NCBI GenBank assembly: GCA_963576735.1
Contig: OY755191.1
Span: forward strand, 11,871,608 to 11,935,607
Source: Bedellia somnulentella
Lineage: Eukaryota; Arthropoda; Insecta; Lepidoptera; Bedelliidae
Length of the DNA stretch: 64,000 bases
Reading direction: 5' to 3'
Part shown: piece after piece, positions 1 through 10,837 of the stretch
Layout of the letters: each line of letters begins with the position of its first letter
Numbering within the stretch: the stretch's first letter is position 1
Translations under genes and position numbers: made by a program
Notes under the pieces: generated by a model
The model's database searches: none
The model's input: only the letters and a program-made list of their open reading frames with translations
What the model was told of the DNA's origin: nothing

Positions 1-170
1 TCCATAAGGAACATACAAACCGACAGACAGACAAAAATTTTACTGATTGCATTTTTGGCATCAGTATCGATCACTAATCACTCCCTGATCGTTATTTTGA
101 AAATGTATTTCATGTACAGAATTGACCTCTCGACAGATTTATTATAAGTATTAGATATAATAAAACATGT
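1..170. repeat. Probable interspersed-repeat remnant
   Basis: The stretch has the GACAGACAGACAAAAATTTT and TACAGAATTGACCTCTCGAC pattern that I associate from memory with a common lepidopteran repeat. No coding potential is visible. The assignment rests on recognition only and no second copy is present in the window. Confidence 0.25.
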
Positions 171-419
171 GTATATTCTACATACTTACAAAATATCAGG
201 CAAACATCCCAAAAAGGGTAGGTACTAGAAATTAAATAAATAAAATTAAGACCTGGAAAATATGCTATTTCTAGCCAATTTAGGAAATAGAAATGTAAAA
301 ACATTTTTGAGTTTTTGATCTCCCTGGGTCTCTATCAACATCGCTCCACAAACACTTCAAATGCCCCAATACCCTATAGAACGACACTAAAGGGAAGAAT
401 CAAAATAATATTTTATTTC

Positions 420-645
420 CTATTTATGGGTTATGTCTGTTACTAAGTTAAGTTTAAGTCTAAGTTTGGTTAGTTTTAACTGCTAAGTTTTTCTTCTTTG
501 TAAGTATTGTCGGAATTTTCTGTGGATATCTGTCACTGGATTATGTTTGTTATTTGTTTACCATTATGTTATTTTAAGTTATATGCTGTTGATGTCCCAA
601 ATAAAATAAAAAAATAAAAATCACCTAATTCAGCCTGCAATATCG
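420..645 (+). mobile_element. 5'-truncated non-LTR 3' end
   Basis: An AT-rich, UTR-like stretch ends in GATGTCCCAAATAAAATAAA followed by an A-rich tail. A related end (TGCTGATGTCCCTTTAAA when read on the minus strand) lies at about 931-958, just before a SINE-B insertion. It has no open reading frame. I infer the dead 3' end of a LINE. Confidence 0.35.
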
Positions 646-680
646 TGACCGAACTAGGATATCTTAAACTGATTTTATTT

Positions 681-922
681 GCCGTGTAGTGCCGGCTTAG
701 AATGTCACTACCCGTTTCTACCCACGGGTGTCGTAAGAGGCGACTAAGGGTACGGGGCTTTTTAAGTGGTTTTTGGGCGATGTGGTTAGAGACCCATCAC
801 GAAGGATACTTTATTTCTACCAAATTGTCCCCTATCATTTTACAAATGTGGCTTAGATGTTTCTAGCTCTCAAGCTCTGGCTACCCCTTTTTGGGATTTA
901 TGGCCGTGATTGTATGTATGTA
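681..922 (+). repeat. SINE-A copy, near full length
   Basis: It runs from GCCGTGTAGTGCCGGCTTAG through GGGCGATGTGGTTAGAGACC to the tail GGATTTATGGCCGTGATTG and (TATG)n. It is a good reference for the plus orientation of this family. Confidence 0.8.
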
Positions 923-962
923 TAATTTTCTTTATTATTTAAAGGGACATCAGCAATACATA

Positions 963-1323
963 ATAACATAACATAAACGTTCACGCCAAATATCCCCGAA
1001 GGGGTTGGCAGAGGTACTAATACTTCTGAACAATACGTGACTTTGTCACCCGGTGTTCAGAGTACCCACGTTTTGCATGGACAGTGTACTCACGTGATAG
1101 GGGGCATGCCTATCGCCGTTTTGTACGAATACACTGTCACATGACTAAGTACAACTCAGCCATGTGGTTTCCTCACGATGTTTTCCCTCACCGTTAACAA
1201 CCATGATAAATTAACCACACATATGTCTCTAGAAAAGACAAATTGGTGTAGGCCCGACCCAGGATTTGAACACTAGTCGTGTGCACGATAACCGAGTGTT
1301 CTACCCACTGGGCTATCACGGTT
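963..1323 (-). repeat. SINE-B copy, full length, with target-site duplication
   Basis: This is a tRNA-derived SINE. On the minus strand the head is ACCGTGATAGCCCAGTGGG, containing a Pol III A-box-like motif. A B-box-like GTTCAAATCC and a (TTATG)n tail follow. The repeat AGCAATACATA at 952-962 and 1324-1334 flanks it as an 11-bp target-site duplication. Confidence 0.85.
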
Positions 1324-1807
1324 AGCAATACATACAGTTAAATATAATATAGTTTGTGAGTACATATACACCCTGAGTATCCAACTTGAGACCGCTGGGA
1401 CGTGAGACCAACTAATCGTAAGAACACGGAGGCAGAAGTGTGGCATAAAATTTAATAAAAAACATAAAAAAAAGCTTTTAGAGTCCAAAGCTAAATTATT
1501 AAATTGTGTCATCAAATGCACCATGTTCTACACAGCAAATTAATGAATTTGAATTTGAGCCTCAGAATTCCAAACTCCGTATCTTCTAATTTTGTACGTT
1601 GAGTGGAGAAAAATAGTAAAATAATATAAAAAACCACGTATGTCCCAGCAATAAATCATAAAAAGAGGTAGCAGGAGCTTTATGATTAGCCACTTTAGGA
1701 ACTTAACTCGGGAAATTATTGTAAAATAAAGGTTTTTGGTCTTCTGCCGCATCGCCCAGTCCAGCAATAACTTGGAAAGCAATTAAAAAGACAGTTTAAT
1801 AAAAATA

Positions 1808-1893
1808 ATAAGCATAAACGTTCACGCCGAATATCCCCGAAGGGGTTGGCAGAGGTACTAATACTTCTGAACATCACGTGACTTTGTCACCTG
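1808..1893 (-). repeat. SINE-B copy, 5'-truncated
   Basis: Only the 3' end of the family is present (CGTTCACGCCGAATATCC through TTTGTCACCTG on the plus strand). TTAATAAAAA occurs on both sides and looks like the target-site duplication. Confidence 0.75.
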
Positions 1894-2230
1894 ATGTCAC
1901 GTTAATAAAAAGTATGTAAATATAAATTAAATTTCCTTTGTATGAACTAGGAACGAATTTTAATTACTGCACAGTTAGCAGTTAAGTCTAATAACGGGTT
2001 GTGGGACACTGGTCATAAATAATGATTAATACATAGTTGGAATTCATACCATATCCATAACCCTTCTAAGTATTAAGTGCCTCTGCCAATTACTTAGAAG
2101 TATGCGGCGTGAAGCTAAGTAAATTGTAAATACTGTAGTCAACGAAATAAATTCTTCATGGCGATAGTTTTACGACTAACTGCCTCAAATAGGTATAGCC
2201 TGGAGCTAGACAAGACTCATTACCTAACGA

Positions 2231-2352
2231 TGGGGTCACAGTTCATTTCTCGATCTTAGAACTTACATTAGCCAATTGTGTTGAGGTACCGGTTACCTAG
2301 TTAGGTAATAGCTCCGTTCTGGATTCTAAAGTTAAGTGTTATGAATGCTACG
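2231..2352 (+). repeat. SINE-E copy (tRNA-derived, two copies in window)
   Basis: The roughly 120-bp unit ACGATGGGGTCACAG... GTTAAGTGTTATG recurs at 6545-6668. The second copy keeps a B-box-like AGGTTCAATTCCCG, which suggests a tRNA-derived head. The family is not otherwise recognised. Confidence 0.55.
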
Positions 2353-2394
2353 CTACATACAAACATACACATTAGTACTAATATTTTAACATAC

Positions 2395-2458
2395 ACACAT
2401 ATACTCGCGACGATAAGTTCTGAAAAAGGGTAGCCAGAGCTCCACAGTTAGAAACCTG
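2395..2458 (-). repeat. SINE-A copy, left piece split by a LINE insertion
   Basis: The tail end of a minus-oriented SINE-A (AAAGGGTAGCCAGAGCTCC) stops at about 2458, where the LINE begins. The head of the same copy resumes at 5823. Confidence 0.65.
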
Positions 2459-2460
2459 TA

Positions 2461-2607
2461 CATTCTAAAAAACGTCTAGCTATGTTACTAGCTAGTAATA
2501 TTGTATACAACAATGTTATTAATTTGAATAACATAACAATTTCATCTGACTTGGATGCAGTTATTAGTACATGTACTAATGTATCTGCAAATTTAGCTTT
2601 AAACTAG
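2461..2607 (+). pseudogene. Remnant of LINE ORF1 C-terminus
   Basis: A frame different from ORF2 stays open from 2461 to a TAG at 2605-2607 (about 48 codons, beginning HSKKRLAMLLASN). It overlaps the open start of ORF2 by about 28 bases. I infer the last part of the upstream ORF1 of the same LINE, cut by 5' truncation. There is no domain evidence. Confidence 0.35.
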
Positions 2608-5453
2608 GTAGTAAGACAAAGGAAAAGGCATACATTTCACTAGTTCATCAGAACATACAGAGCCTTTCCTGCAAACTATTAGAATTAGAGTTATTCATTA
2701 ATAAGTACAATGCCAAAATACTTTGTTTAACAGAACACTGGTTAAAAGCAGAACAAATGAATTTTAGTTTAAAGAATTACACAGTGGGCAGTTGTTTTAA
2801 CAGAGAGTCCATAATGTGTGGGGGTAGTATGATACTATTATATGTAGACATTAAATTTAAAGAAAGAAAAGACATCTGTAGACTCTCTGTTGAACAACAT
2901 GTAGAAATCTCATGCATTGAATTGAGCAAGTATATAATTTTGTGTGTATATCGCCCACCCAAAGGTAACTATGACATCTTTGAAGCAGCGATGGAAGATG
3001 CTTTGGGGATGGCTTCCCGCAGCTCCAGAGAGGTTGTAGTTTGTGGGGATTTCAATGTTGACTTGTTGGGTGAGGGTCTAGTAAAGGAGAGAATATTGAC
3101 ATTTTTTCAATCATTTAATCTTCTAAATGTATTTAATGAGCCAACCCGAATTACCTCGACCTCTGCAACATGTTTAGATAATATTTATTGCAATTGTGAT
3201 TACTCCGGTCACTTCCTTTTTGATTGCATTACCTCAGACCACAAGGGTCAATTTATAAATTTAGAATTTACCATCGAAAAGAAAAAGTCAATAGTATGTA
3301 GACAGATAACTGAAAAAAAACTTAGCTTATTTGAAAATAATATTAGGTCTAGCATCAGCCCCCCAATGAGAAGCAGTGAATCATTAGAGAATTGTCTTTC
3401 ATTCATCAATGAGCTAAAAACTGAATTCAACAAAATCTTTAAAACTAAGGTAATACTGTGTAATACAAAATGCTCTTTTGCTGAATGGGCCACCGCTGGA
3501 ATTAGAATAAGTAGAGATCACCTATATAACATTTATAGAGAAAAGTCCTTTAACTTCAACCAAGATTTTATTATTTATGTCAGAAATTATTCAAAAATTT
3601 TCAAAAAAGTTTGTGGTGAAGCTAAATCTAGATGCATAAAACATAAAATTATGAATTCTTCTAACAAGAGTAAGACTGTCTGGAAAATAATTAACAGTGA
3701 AACTGGAAAACTAAAGTCCCCACATGATCTCAATTTATTATTAGATAATGAACTGATACAGTCAAAATCACAAATTGCTGACATTTTTGAAAATCATTTT
3801 ATAAATACCCCCACTCAGACAACAGAGAAATTAAATTCATGTCCCCAGAAAGCTCTTGAGTTGTTGGAACAAAATGTTACCAAAACAACAGCACAGTTTT
3901 CTTTCAAGTATGTTGACAATAATGATATAATTAAAAATTTTAAAACTATTAATCTTAAAAAAACCGAAGACATAACAGGAATGTCAGTTTTCGTCATAAA
4001 CAGAATAATAAATATAATCGCTCCTCATTTAACGATACTTTTTAATAAATGTATAGATATAGGAGAATTTCCAGACTGTATGAAGTTAAGTAGGCTCATC
4101 CCACTACATAAATCAGGAGATAGTCAGGACTTTACCAATTATAGGCCTATTTCTATTTTGCCAGTTCTCAGTAAAGTTTTTGAGAAAATCATGTCCAACC
4201 AAATGCTTTCATATTTCAACAATCATAATATATTCCATGACGAGCAATATGGTTTCACCAAAGGTAGGTCTACTGTAGATGCAGGAGTGTCACTAATGAA
4301 ACATATTTTTAATTCATGGGAAAACTCCCGGGATGCATTAGGTATATTTTGTGACCTCACAAAAGCTTTTGATTGTGTAAAAAAAGAAATAGCGTTGATT
4401 AAACTTAAATATTACGGTTTTGACGAGCAAGCACTGAAATTAATGGCATCATATCTTCATAAAAGAACTTTAAAGGTTGATATTAATGGAACCACGTCGG
4501 AAGGATCGGAAATAGAGATGGGCGTTCCTCAAGGTTCTATACTTGGCCCATTACTGTTTCTGATTTACATTAATGATTTACCATTTATGGTACAAAAGTA
4601 TTCTGAGATAGTTATGTTTGCAGATGACACATCTTTAATATTTAATGTAGCGAGATCCTCTACATCTCTTGACGACGTAAATAAAGCTATCTCACTGGTA
4701 TTGCATTGGTTTACTGTAAATAACCTGGTTCTAAATGCCAAAAAAACTAAATGTATTAAATTTACTTTACCGAATGTTAGGCAAGTTGATAACAATATTG
4801 TTATTGATAGTGAACAAGTAGAATTAGTGAAAGAAACAAAATTCCTAGGGATAATAATCGATTCTAAGTTGCAATGGGGACCCCATATACTAACACTTTC
4901 TAAAAGGCTGAGCTCAGCAGCGTATGCCGTGCGTAAGATTAGAGAAATAGCAGACGTAGAAACAGCTCGCATTGTGTATTTCAGTTATTTTCATAGTATT
5001 ATGTCGTACGGTATTTTATTATGGGGTAAAGCGGCTGATGTTCATAAAGTTTTCGTCTTACAAAAGCGAGCTATCCGATCTATTTACATGTTGAGGTCGA
5101 GGTATTCGTTGCGCGAAAAATTTAAAGAAATTGGCATTTTAACTGTCCCTTGCCAATACATATTTGAGAATTTAATGTATGCCAAAAAGAATATAGGCCA
5201 ATTTAGTAAAGTTAGTGATGGACATACTGTTAACACTCGAAATAAGGACAAACTTCACGTACCGAAGTGGAGACTTAATAAAGTAAGTAACTCCTTTATG
5301 GGACTATCCCTGAAAATGTTCAACAAACTTCCTTCTGACATATTGGAATTGCCTGTGGCATCTTTTAAAAAGGCAATAAAAGCCATGCTTTTAAAGAAGT
5401 CTTACTACAGTGTTCAAGATTTTTTAAACGACAAGGACCCAACGCGCACATGA
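2580..5453 (+). CDS. LINE ORF2: AP endonuclease plus reverse transcriptase
   Basis: The frame is open from 2580. The first ATG is at 2757, but the codons before it encode the start of the endonuclease fold (HQNIQSLSC, then TEHWL), so the true protein began further upstream and that ATG is not its natural start. The endonuclease continues with CGDFNVDLL and TSDHKGQF. The reverse transcriptase shows [19 protein letters not shown], motif A FCDLTKAFDCV, GVPQGSILGPLLF, the catalytic MFADDTSLIF and KFLGIIIDSKLQW, then a C-terminal tail. The protein would nick target DNA and copy its own RNA by target-primed reverse transcription. There is no internal stop over 898 codons after the ATG, which suggests a fairly recent insertion. 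It is not a host gene. Confidence 0.9.
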   Translation, partial: CICKFSFKLGSKTKEKAYISLVHQNIQSLSCKLLELELFINKYNAKILCLTEHWLKAEQMNFSLKNYTVGSCFNRESIMCGGSMILLYVDIKFKERKDICRLSVEQHVEISCIELSKYIILCVYRPPKGNYDIFEAAMEDALGMASRSSREVVVCGDFNVDLLGEGLVKERILTFFQSFNLLNVFNEPTRITSTSATCLDNIYCNCDYSGHFLFDCITSDHKGQFINLEFTIEKKKSIVCRQITEKKLSLFENNIRSSISPPMRSSESLENCLSFINELKTEFNKIFKTKVILCNTKCSFAEWATAGIRISRDHLYNIYREKSFNFNQDFIIYVRNYSKIFKKVCGEAKSRCIKHKIMNSSNKSKTVWKIINSETGKLKSPHDLNLLLDNELIQSKSQIADIFENHFINTPTQTTEKLNSCPQKALELLEQNVTKTTAQFSFKYVDNNDIIKNFKTINLKKTEDITGMSVFVINRIINIIAPHLTILFNKCIDIGEFPDCMKLSRLIPLHKSGDSQDFTNYRPISILPVLSKVFEKIMSNQMLSYFNNHNIFHDEQYGFTKGRSTVDAGVSLMKHIFNSWENSRDALGIFCDLTKAFDCVKKEIALIKLKYYGFDEQALKLMASYLHKRTLKVDINGTTSEGSEIEMGVPQGSILGPLLFLIYINDLPFMVQKYSEIVMFADDTSLIFNVARSSTSLDDVNKAISLVLHWFTVNNLVLNAKKTKCIKFTLPNVRQVDNNIVIDSEQVELVKETKFLGIIIDSKLQWGPHILTLSKRLSSAAYAVRKIREIADVETARIVYFSYFHSIMSYGILLWGKAADVHKVFVLQKRAIRSIYMLRSRYSLREKFKEIGILTVPCQYIFENLMYAKKNIGQFSKVSDGHTVNTRNKDKLHVPKWRLNKVSNSFMGLSLKMFNKLPSDILELPVASFKKAIKAMLLKKSYYSVQDFLNDKDPTRT

Positions 5454-5822
5454 CCGTGTCCGTAAAGCTATAAATCTTCCCTCGTTATTCCTAGGAATAA
5501 TTGTCTGGTGAGGATTTTTCTTCTCACGTTATGTGATTGGTTTTTGTGATGGACAATTTATTTTAAATATGTCAAACTAGCGTTTGGTTTTGTCGCATAG
5601 AAAATCTTTTATAAAGTAAAAACATGTTAATAAACTGAAATTGTACAAACCATGTTTTGAAAAAATGAAAAAATGTGAATGTAAAGAGTTTCTTTGTTGC
5701 TTCTTCTCTTTACGAACACCTTCCGAAGCAACGGACTAATGATAAATTTAAAAAAAATTGACGTTCAAAAAATGTTAATTTTTAACTTAATTTTGAAAAA
5801 TAAACTTTTTGACTTTTGACTT

Positions 5823-5938
5823 TTGAAACTCCTCATCGCCCAAACACCGCTTTAAAAAGCCCCATACCGTTGATCACCTCTTGCGACACCCGTAGGTAGA
5901 AAGGGGTAGTGACATTCTAAGCCGGCACTACATGGCTA
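5823..5938 (-). repeat. SINE-A copy, right piece
   Basis: Head half of the SINE-A copy split by the LINE. It reads GAAACTCCTCATCGCCC and ends TAAGCCGGCACTACATGGC on the plus strand. About 90 bp of the SINE centre is missing. Confidence 0.75.
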
Positions 5939-6003
5939 TTATAATATTTTAAATGCGAAATTATGTAAATGCGAATAGTGTTTACAAATAGCGATAGTTT
6001 GGT

Positions 6004-6490
6004 AGCTGTGTAGCTTCAGATTAGAATAGCACTACCCTATTTCTTCCCATCGGTGTTCTTAAAAGGCGACTAAGGGTATTTGGGCCTTGTAAGTGATTTT
6101 TGGGCGATGCACGTGAAGATCAATTACCAACAAGCATCATCTTACTTTTATTTCCTCACTCTACTTTCATTACATTCTTTTACCATCTTTTCCCGACTCA
6201 CATTTCCAAAATCGTGAGGAAACCCACATGGCTGAGTTGTACTTAGTCATGTGACAGTGTATTCGTACAAAACGGCGATAGGCCTGCCCCTATCACGTGA
6301 GTACACTGTCCATGCAAAACGTGGGTACTCTGAACACCAGGTGACAAAGTCACGTGATGTTCAGAAGTATTAGTACCTCTGCCAACCCCTTCGGGGATAT
6401 TCGGCGTGAACGTTTATGTTTATGTTATGAAATTCTAATTCCTTAGCTCTGGCTACCCCTTCTAGGGATTTATAGCCGTGAGTATATGTT
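6004..6490 (+). repeat. SINE-A copy interrupted by SINE-B
   Basis: Head at 6004-6210 (TTAGAATAGCACTACCC), tail at 6431-6490 (AGCTCTGGCTACCCCTTC). The centre is occupied by a SINE-B insertion. Confidence 0.75.
6211..6430 (+). repeat. SINE-B copy, 5'-truncated, nested in SINE-A
   Basis: It begins ATCGTGAGGAAACCCACATG and ends with the (TTTATG) tail. The tRNA head is absent. Confidence 0.8.
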
Positions 6491-6544
6491 ATGTCTACTT
6501 TCAAAAGAAGCTGTGGAATTAATTTTTCGGAAGCTCTGGCTACC

Positions 6545-6668
6545 TCACGATGGAGTCACAGGTTCAATTCCCGATCTTAGAACTTACATTAGCCAATTGT
6601 GTTGAGGTACCGGTTACCAAGTTAGGTAATAGCTTCGTTCTGGATTCTAAGGTTTAGTGTTATGGATG
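6545..6668 (+). repeat. SINE-E copy
   Basis: Second copy of the unit at 2231-2352, with the B-box-like AGGTTCAATTCCCG near its start. Confidence 0.55.
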
Positions 6669-6983
6669 CTACTTTATCTAGGTACGTTCATTTATACTAT
6701 ACTCAGTTCGAAGCCCGTGGGATCGAATAAATATTAAGTGGTACACCAGCTCGAAAGTACATAAAATCGAAAACTTGTTGTTGCGAGTGACGGTTTCTCG
6801 AAAATCTATTGATTTGTTTCATCAGTTCGAGATGCACTGCACATTCTATTTTAATTCGTATTTGTATTTCTATAAAAGATATTTTTGTGATCCTTACAAT
6901 TTGGCTTGTTTGGTTCGTTATTTTCGTACTTTTTTGCATCTACCCAACTTAAATATAATTACGTCAGTTGGCTGTTGTATGTA

Positions 6984-7109
6984 TGTAAAGTGTTGGCTTA
7001 GAATAGCATATACCAACCGAAAGTGGTAAGTGATTGCTCTGTGATTTGGTTGGATATACATCACCGAAACCTTTATTTTACATTCTTATTCCCACTAAAC
7101 TTCCAAAAG
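6984..7109 (+). repeat. SINE-A fragment
   Basis: Degenerate head and centre (TGTTGGCTTAGAATAGCATA, then CCCACTAAACTTCCAAAAGT). The tail is cut by the RTE fragment that follows. Confidence 0.6.
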
Positions 7110-7210
7110 TACACACATACATATATACATTCGCGCCGTTAGTTCCCATTGGGGTAGGCAGTGTACTATCGATCGCTACTTATACGATCCTGACAAACCT
7201 ATCTAAAATG
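7110..7210 (-). mobile_element. RTE-type LINE 3' fragment
   Basis: On the minus strand it encodes the end of an RTE protein next to a terminal GTA-type tail. The plus strand shows CATACATATATACATTCGCG, then TATCGATCGCTACTTATACG, matching the reverse of the copy at 43437-43632. Confidence 0.6.
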
Positions 7211-7567
7211 TAAAAGAACTGAGAACCTCCTTTTTTGAAGTCGGTTAAAAATAGTTTTGTTATATTTTAGAGGTCTAGGTGGTTATCAAACTGACGCAAT
7301 CATATTTTATGGTGCGTAGACGCAAAAATTCTAAATTTGCAAAATGCAAGTTACGCATGAAATATGTATGTATAAAACAAGATAGAATGAGTATTTCGAA
7401 CTGATGAAACAAACGAATTTATTTTCGAGACACCGTCATTAGCAGCAACGTTTTTCGAACTAGTAGTTTTCGATTCTATGTACTTTCGAGCTGGCGTACC
7501 ACTCAAATATTTATTGGAACCTGCGTGCTAAGAACTGTCAAAATTCGGTAAATCGTAGGACACTCGC

Positions 7568-7848
7568 CCCAATACCTTATCGACTCGAAGGAGACACCCA
7601 CGAGAATTAATGGGTTAGTTCTATTCTTAGCCGACACACACTACTAAATTATTTAAAAATATATACATACATGTACACACGGCTATAAATCCCTAAAGGG
7701 GAAGCCGATCTGAACTACTGGAAGTTGAGTGAGTAAAACATTGTAAAATAAAGGTTGTTAGTGATGGCTCTTCAACCGCATCGCTCAAAAATCACTGACA
7801 CCCATAGTTAGAAAGGGGACAGTGCTATTCTTTGCGTACACAATTGTA
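7568..7848 (-). repeat. Two adjoining SINE-A fragments
   Basis: The head of one minus copy (7568-7646, ending TTAGCCGACACACACTAC) directly precedes most of a second (7661-7848, starting with ATACATACATGTACACACGG). Confidence 0.6.
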
Positions 7849-8068
7849 AAATAAATGTTTTAAAAAGCATGCGAGAACAATATCCACCAGGTAAGAAACC
7901 GTTAATATGCTTGCTGTTTGCTTGGAAGACGTTTGCAACACATCTTACTGACGGTAGTTTTAAAAAATCTTTCTTGTCGTGTCATTAGATGTTTTATTTT
8001 CCTGCTAAAGTTACGAAGTTTATTCTTGCTGAGAACATTCATTTGTTTTTATGAATATGTGTTTCTTA

Positions 8069-8214
8069 GGCGATAGGCCTGCCCCCTATCACGTGAGTAC
8101 ACTGTCCATGCAAAACGTGGGTACTCTGAACACCAGGTGACAAAGTCACGAGATGTTCAGAAGTATTAGTACCTCTGCCAACCCCTTCGGGGATATTCGG
8201 CGTGAACGTTTGTG
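8069..8214 (+). repeat. SINE-B copy, 5'-truncated
   Basis: 3' part only, GGCGATAGGCCTGCCCCC to GGCGTGAACGTTTGTG. Confidence 0.75.
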
Positions 8215-8570
8215 TTTCTTAGTCTTGGATATTATTTCTCGAATGTGTAATAACAATAACACACGATTAAATAACCGAAAATCAAAAGTTGTGTTAAGAA
8301 TTCGAACCGTTAAATTACCGTTTCTATTTTCTATGCTTGTTCTTAGCGTATCTGTACGTCATGTCGGAAGTTTTAAAAAACTTTTCTTCACATTAGATGA
8401 TTAAGTATTTGCCGAAAATTACGAAGTTTATTACACTTTTTGTTTTTTTTGGCTATATTTAACGCTATTGGTAAATTTAATAAAAGAAACAGTCATGATG
8501 CTTCCATCTAATAGCTAACATCACAGATAATTTAAGAAACCAAAAACCTTAATCATGCAGCCTTTTCCCC

Positions 8571-8634
8571 TGGCTCTGGCTACCCTTTCTAGGGATTTAC
8601 AGCCGTGAGTATATGTTTGTATGTATAATATAAT
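8571..8634 (+). repeat. SINE-A tail fragment
   Basis: Only TGGCTCTGGCTACCCTTTC through GCCGTGAGTATATG and its TATG tail. Confidence 0.65.
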
Positions 8635-8799
8635 ACTACTTGTTAATCTGCCCAACTTCGTCTGAGTGAAATAAAGCATATTTTCATTTGACTTCTTACA
8701 AGTTTAACAAATTTAATTTATGTATGTAATACATTATTTTAATTTACCAATTATAAAAGTATCCCAATATATAACAACTAAAACCTAACCTTATTTCTT

Positions 8800-9050
8800 A
8801 AAAACCCTTTCTGTAGTTCAGGCCTGATTGATGCCGTCCATAAAATGACTTTTCTCAAGGCCTACGCAATACTCCTTACAGAGCGGCAATAAAATCACCA
8901 TTTCTGGCAAAGTTTTATAGCCCTTAAATTTTTTCAGCTCAGGGAACAGGAAGTGTGATGGTGCCAGATCAGGTGAATAAGGGGGTTGTGGCAGCGAATC
9001 GTATTCCAGTACGTTGATTTTTCTCATCGCTTTAATAAACATGGGAACAC
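8800..9050 (-). pseudogene. Mariner transposase C-terminal relic
   Basis: The minus-strand frame carries PQPPYSPDLAPSHFLFPELK, the signature around the third catalytic aspartate of mariner DD34D transposases. In the family this reads PSD; here the residue is His, so the catalytic Asp is lost. Only about 70 codons survive, with no start or terminal repeats recognised. It is inactive. Confidence 0.7.
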
Positions 9051-9150
9051 TAGCGTTGTATTGATTTAAGATTTTAATTTTCTATTTCACCAAATAGGTT
9101 TTGTGTTTTCAGCCATTATTTGGTTAACCTAATGCATACAATCTGCACTC

Positions 9151-9245
9151 ACATACCTAGATATACTTACGTCATTAGATCCCATGGGGGTAGGTAGAGA
9201 ATATCGGTTGCAACTTCGCACGATCCCGGCAAACCAATACCTGTG
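9151..9245 (-). mobile_element. RTE-type LINE 3' fragment
   Basis: Diverged copy of the RTE end (GGGGGTAGGTAGAGAATATC, then CACGATCCCGGCAAACC). Confidence 0.5.
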
Positions 9246-9321
9246 TTTTGTCAAATTTGTGTCAAGCTAAATAGAATATATTTTAAATCTAGGTGGTTAA
9301 TTTGTATCGGATAAACAGCCA

Positions 9322-9476
9322 TAACATAACATAAACGTTCACGCCGAATATCCCCGAAGGGGTTGGCAGAGGTACTAATACTTCTGAACATCACGTGACA
9401 TTGTCACCTGGCGTTCAGAGTACCCACGTTTTGCATGGACAGTGTACTCACGTGATAGGGGCAAGCCTATCGCCAG
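9322..9476 (-). repeat. SINE-B copy, 5'-truncated
   Basis: Starts with the tail repeat ATAACATAACATAAACG and runs to GCAAGCCTATCGCC. Confidence 0.75.
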
Positions 9477-9574
9477 CCAGTTTTGTGAAAACAGTGCATA
9501 TGGGATCCAACAACTATAGTTAGAATAGCTATTCTGCACTCTATTGCCGGTCATGTATAAAACATCCTTCATAC

Positions 9575-10034
9575 GGGGGCGTCCATAAATTATCTGAGGT
9601 GATTTATAGGGCGACGGGGTTCAGTCAAATCTCACGTTAGGGAGAGACGGTCTCGACAAATATCACGCATTTTTTATTCTGATTGAAACAAAAAAAAAAT
9701 ACTATTCTGGTCCATTCAATCCAAATCGTATCTACATGCTCAAGACTTAATCTTAAGCGTCATCGTAATACGATTAAGATTATTCACTAATTCTGTAAAA
9801 AATGTACTGAATGTTAAACCAACATATTTTATACCAAATAGCTCAATGTTGTCAGTCATTACGGTAGTGTTGCCCATCCTATGTTTTTGCGCCTCACACA
9901 TGTAAGAAACATACGTGAAAAATCTCACGTGAAATTGGGGGATGGGGGTTGAATAAAATCTCACGACTTCTTACCAAGGCTTGAGGGAGACAGAAAATTT
10001 AAAAAAACACCTCACGAATTTTATGAACGCCCCC
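9575..10034. mobile_element. TIR element, 460 bp, GGGGGCGTYCATAAA ends
   Basis: The left end GGGGGCGTCCATAAATTATC and the reverse complement of the right end GGGGGCGTTCATAAAATTCG match over about 25 bp. The interior has no transposase frame. Non-autonomous DNA transposon; a target duplication is not clear. Confidence 0.65.
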
Positions 10035-10470
10035 TCGATGATAACTACTTTTCAATATTTATTAGCCCCTTAGGTTTTTTTTATATATTTAAAAAATGGG
10101 TTGTTGTGTGGTTAATATGAAAAGATTAAACTAAGCTAATATTTGTGTTATTAAGCTAAAACGAGTCTCTGACTAATCAGACACTCAATGTTTCAGTCAC
10201 TCAACTTTTAGCATTGTCCACATGAGTTATCAGATTTAACAAAACTTCCGGCTTTTATGCCAAGTTATCGTACATGGGAAGGAAGCTATGTTGAATAAAA
10301 GAAGATTCCAACTAATATATTAAGTATATTAAGAACATAATTCATCACTTATAAATAAACATAATGTATATCACAATTTAAATCAACCAATAATTTTTAC
10401 CTTAGGCAGCACATCATTGCATAACATAATTTACTTATTAATAAGGACATGTGTAAATATTTTATATTGG

Positions 10471-10707
10471 CTGTGTAGTGTCCGCTTAGAATAGCACTAC
10501 CCCATTCCTTCCGGTGGGTATACGTAAGAGGCGACTAACGGTATTGGGGCTTTTAAGGGATTTTTGGGCGATGAGGTTGGAGACCCAATCTAACAACCTT
10601 TATTTTACCATCCTTTTCCCACTCAACTTTCCAAAAGTGGCTGACGAATTTCTAATTCCTTAGCTCTGGCTACCCCTTCTAGGGATTTATAGCTGTGAGT
10701 ATATAAT
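10471..10707 (+). repeat. SINE-A copy, near full length
   Basis: TGTGTAGTGTCCGCTTAGAA to TATAGCTGTGAGTATAT. It lies about 130 bp past the MCPH1 stop codon, on the opposite strand, and so may fall in the MCPH1 3' UTR. Confidence 0.8.
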
Positions 10708-10837
10708 AAAGTCATAAACGTTACATAGCATCAAGAGACTAATTCTTCTTAACATTCATCAGACAGGATTTGTACCTATGCTTCTTGCTTATAACTGGGA
10801 GCTGCTTCTAATTGACTTGCCAAGGTTTAGAAACGTA

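Larger units (their letters stand above)
2461..5826 (+). mobile_element. Non-LTR retrotransposon (LINE, CR1/Jockey group), 5'-truncated
   Basis: The element holds the end of a putative ORF1, a long ORF2 and a 370-bp 3' UTR. It ends in a short tandem tail of CTTTTGA units. It lies inside a minus-oriented SINE-A copy whose halves are at 2395-2458 and 5823-5938, so it is younger than that SINE. Its 3' end is repeated at 57535-57931, which marks the family end. The exact clade (Daphne, Rex1 or Jockey-like) cannot be decided by eye. Confidence 0.85.
6716..7525. mobile_element. Fold-back element with about 115-bp inverted arms
   Basis: The left arm (about 6716-6829) and right arm (about 7398-7525) are diverged reverse complements. 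For example, CTCGAAAGTACATAAAATCG pairs with CGATTCTATGTACTTTCGAG. The core holds a SINE-A fragment and an RTE tail. No transposase is visible, and the class is unknown. Confidence 0.6.
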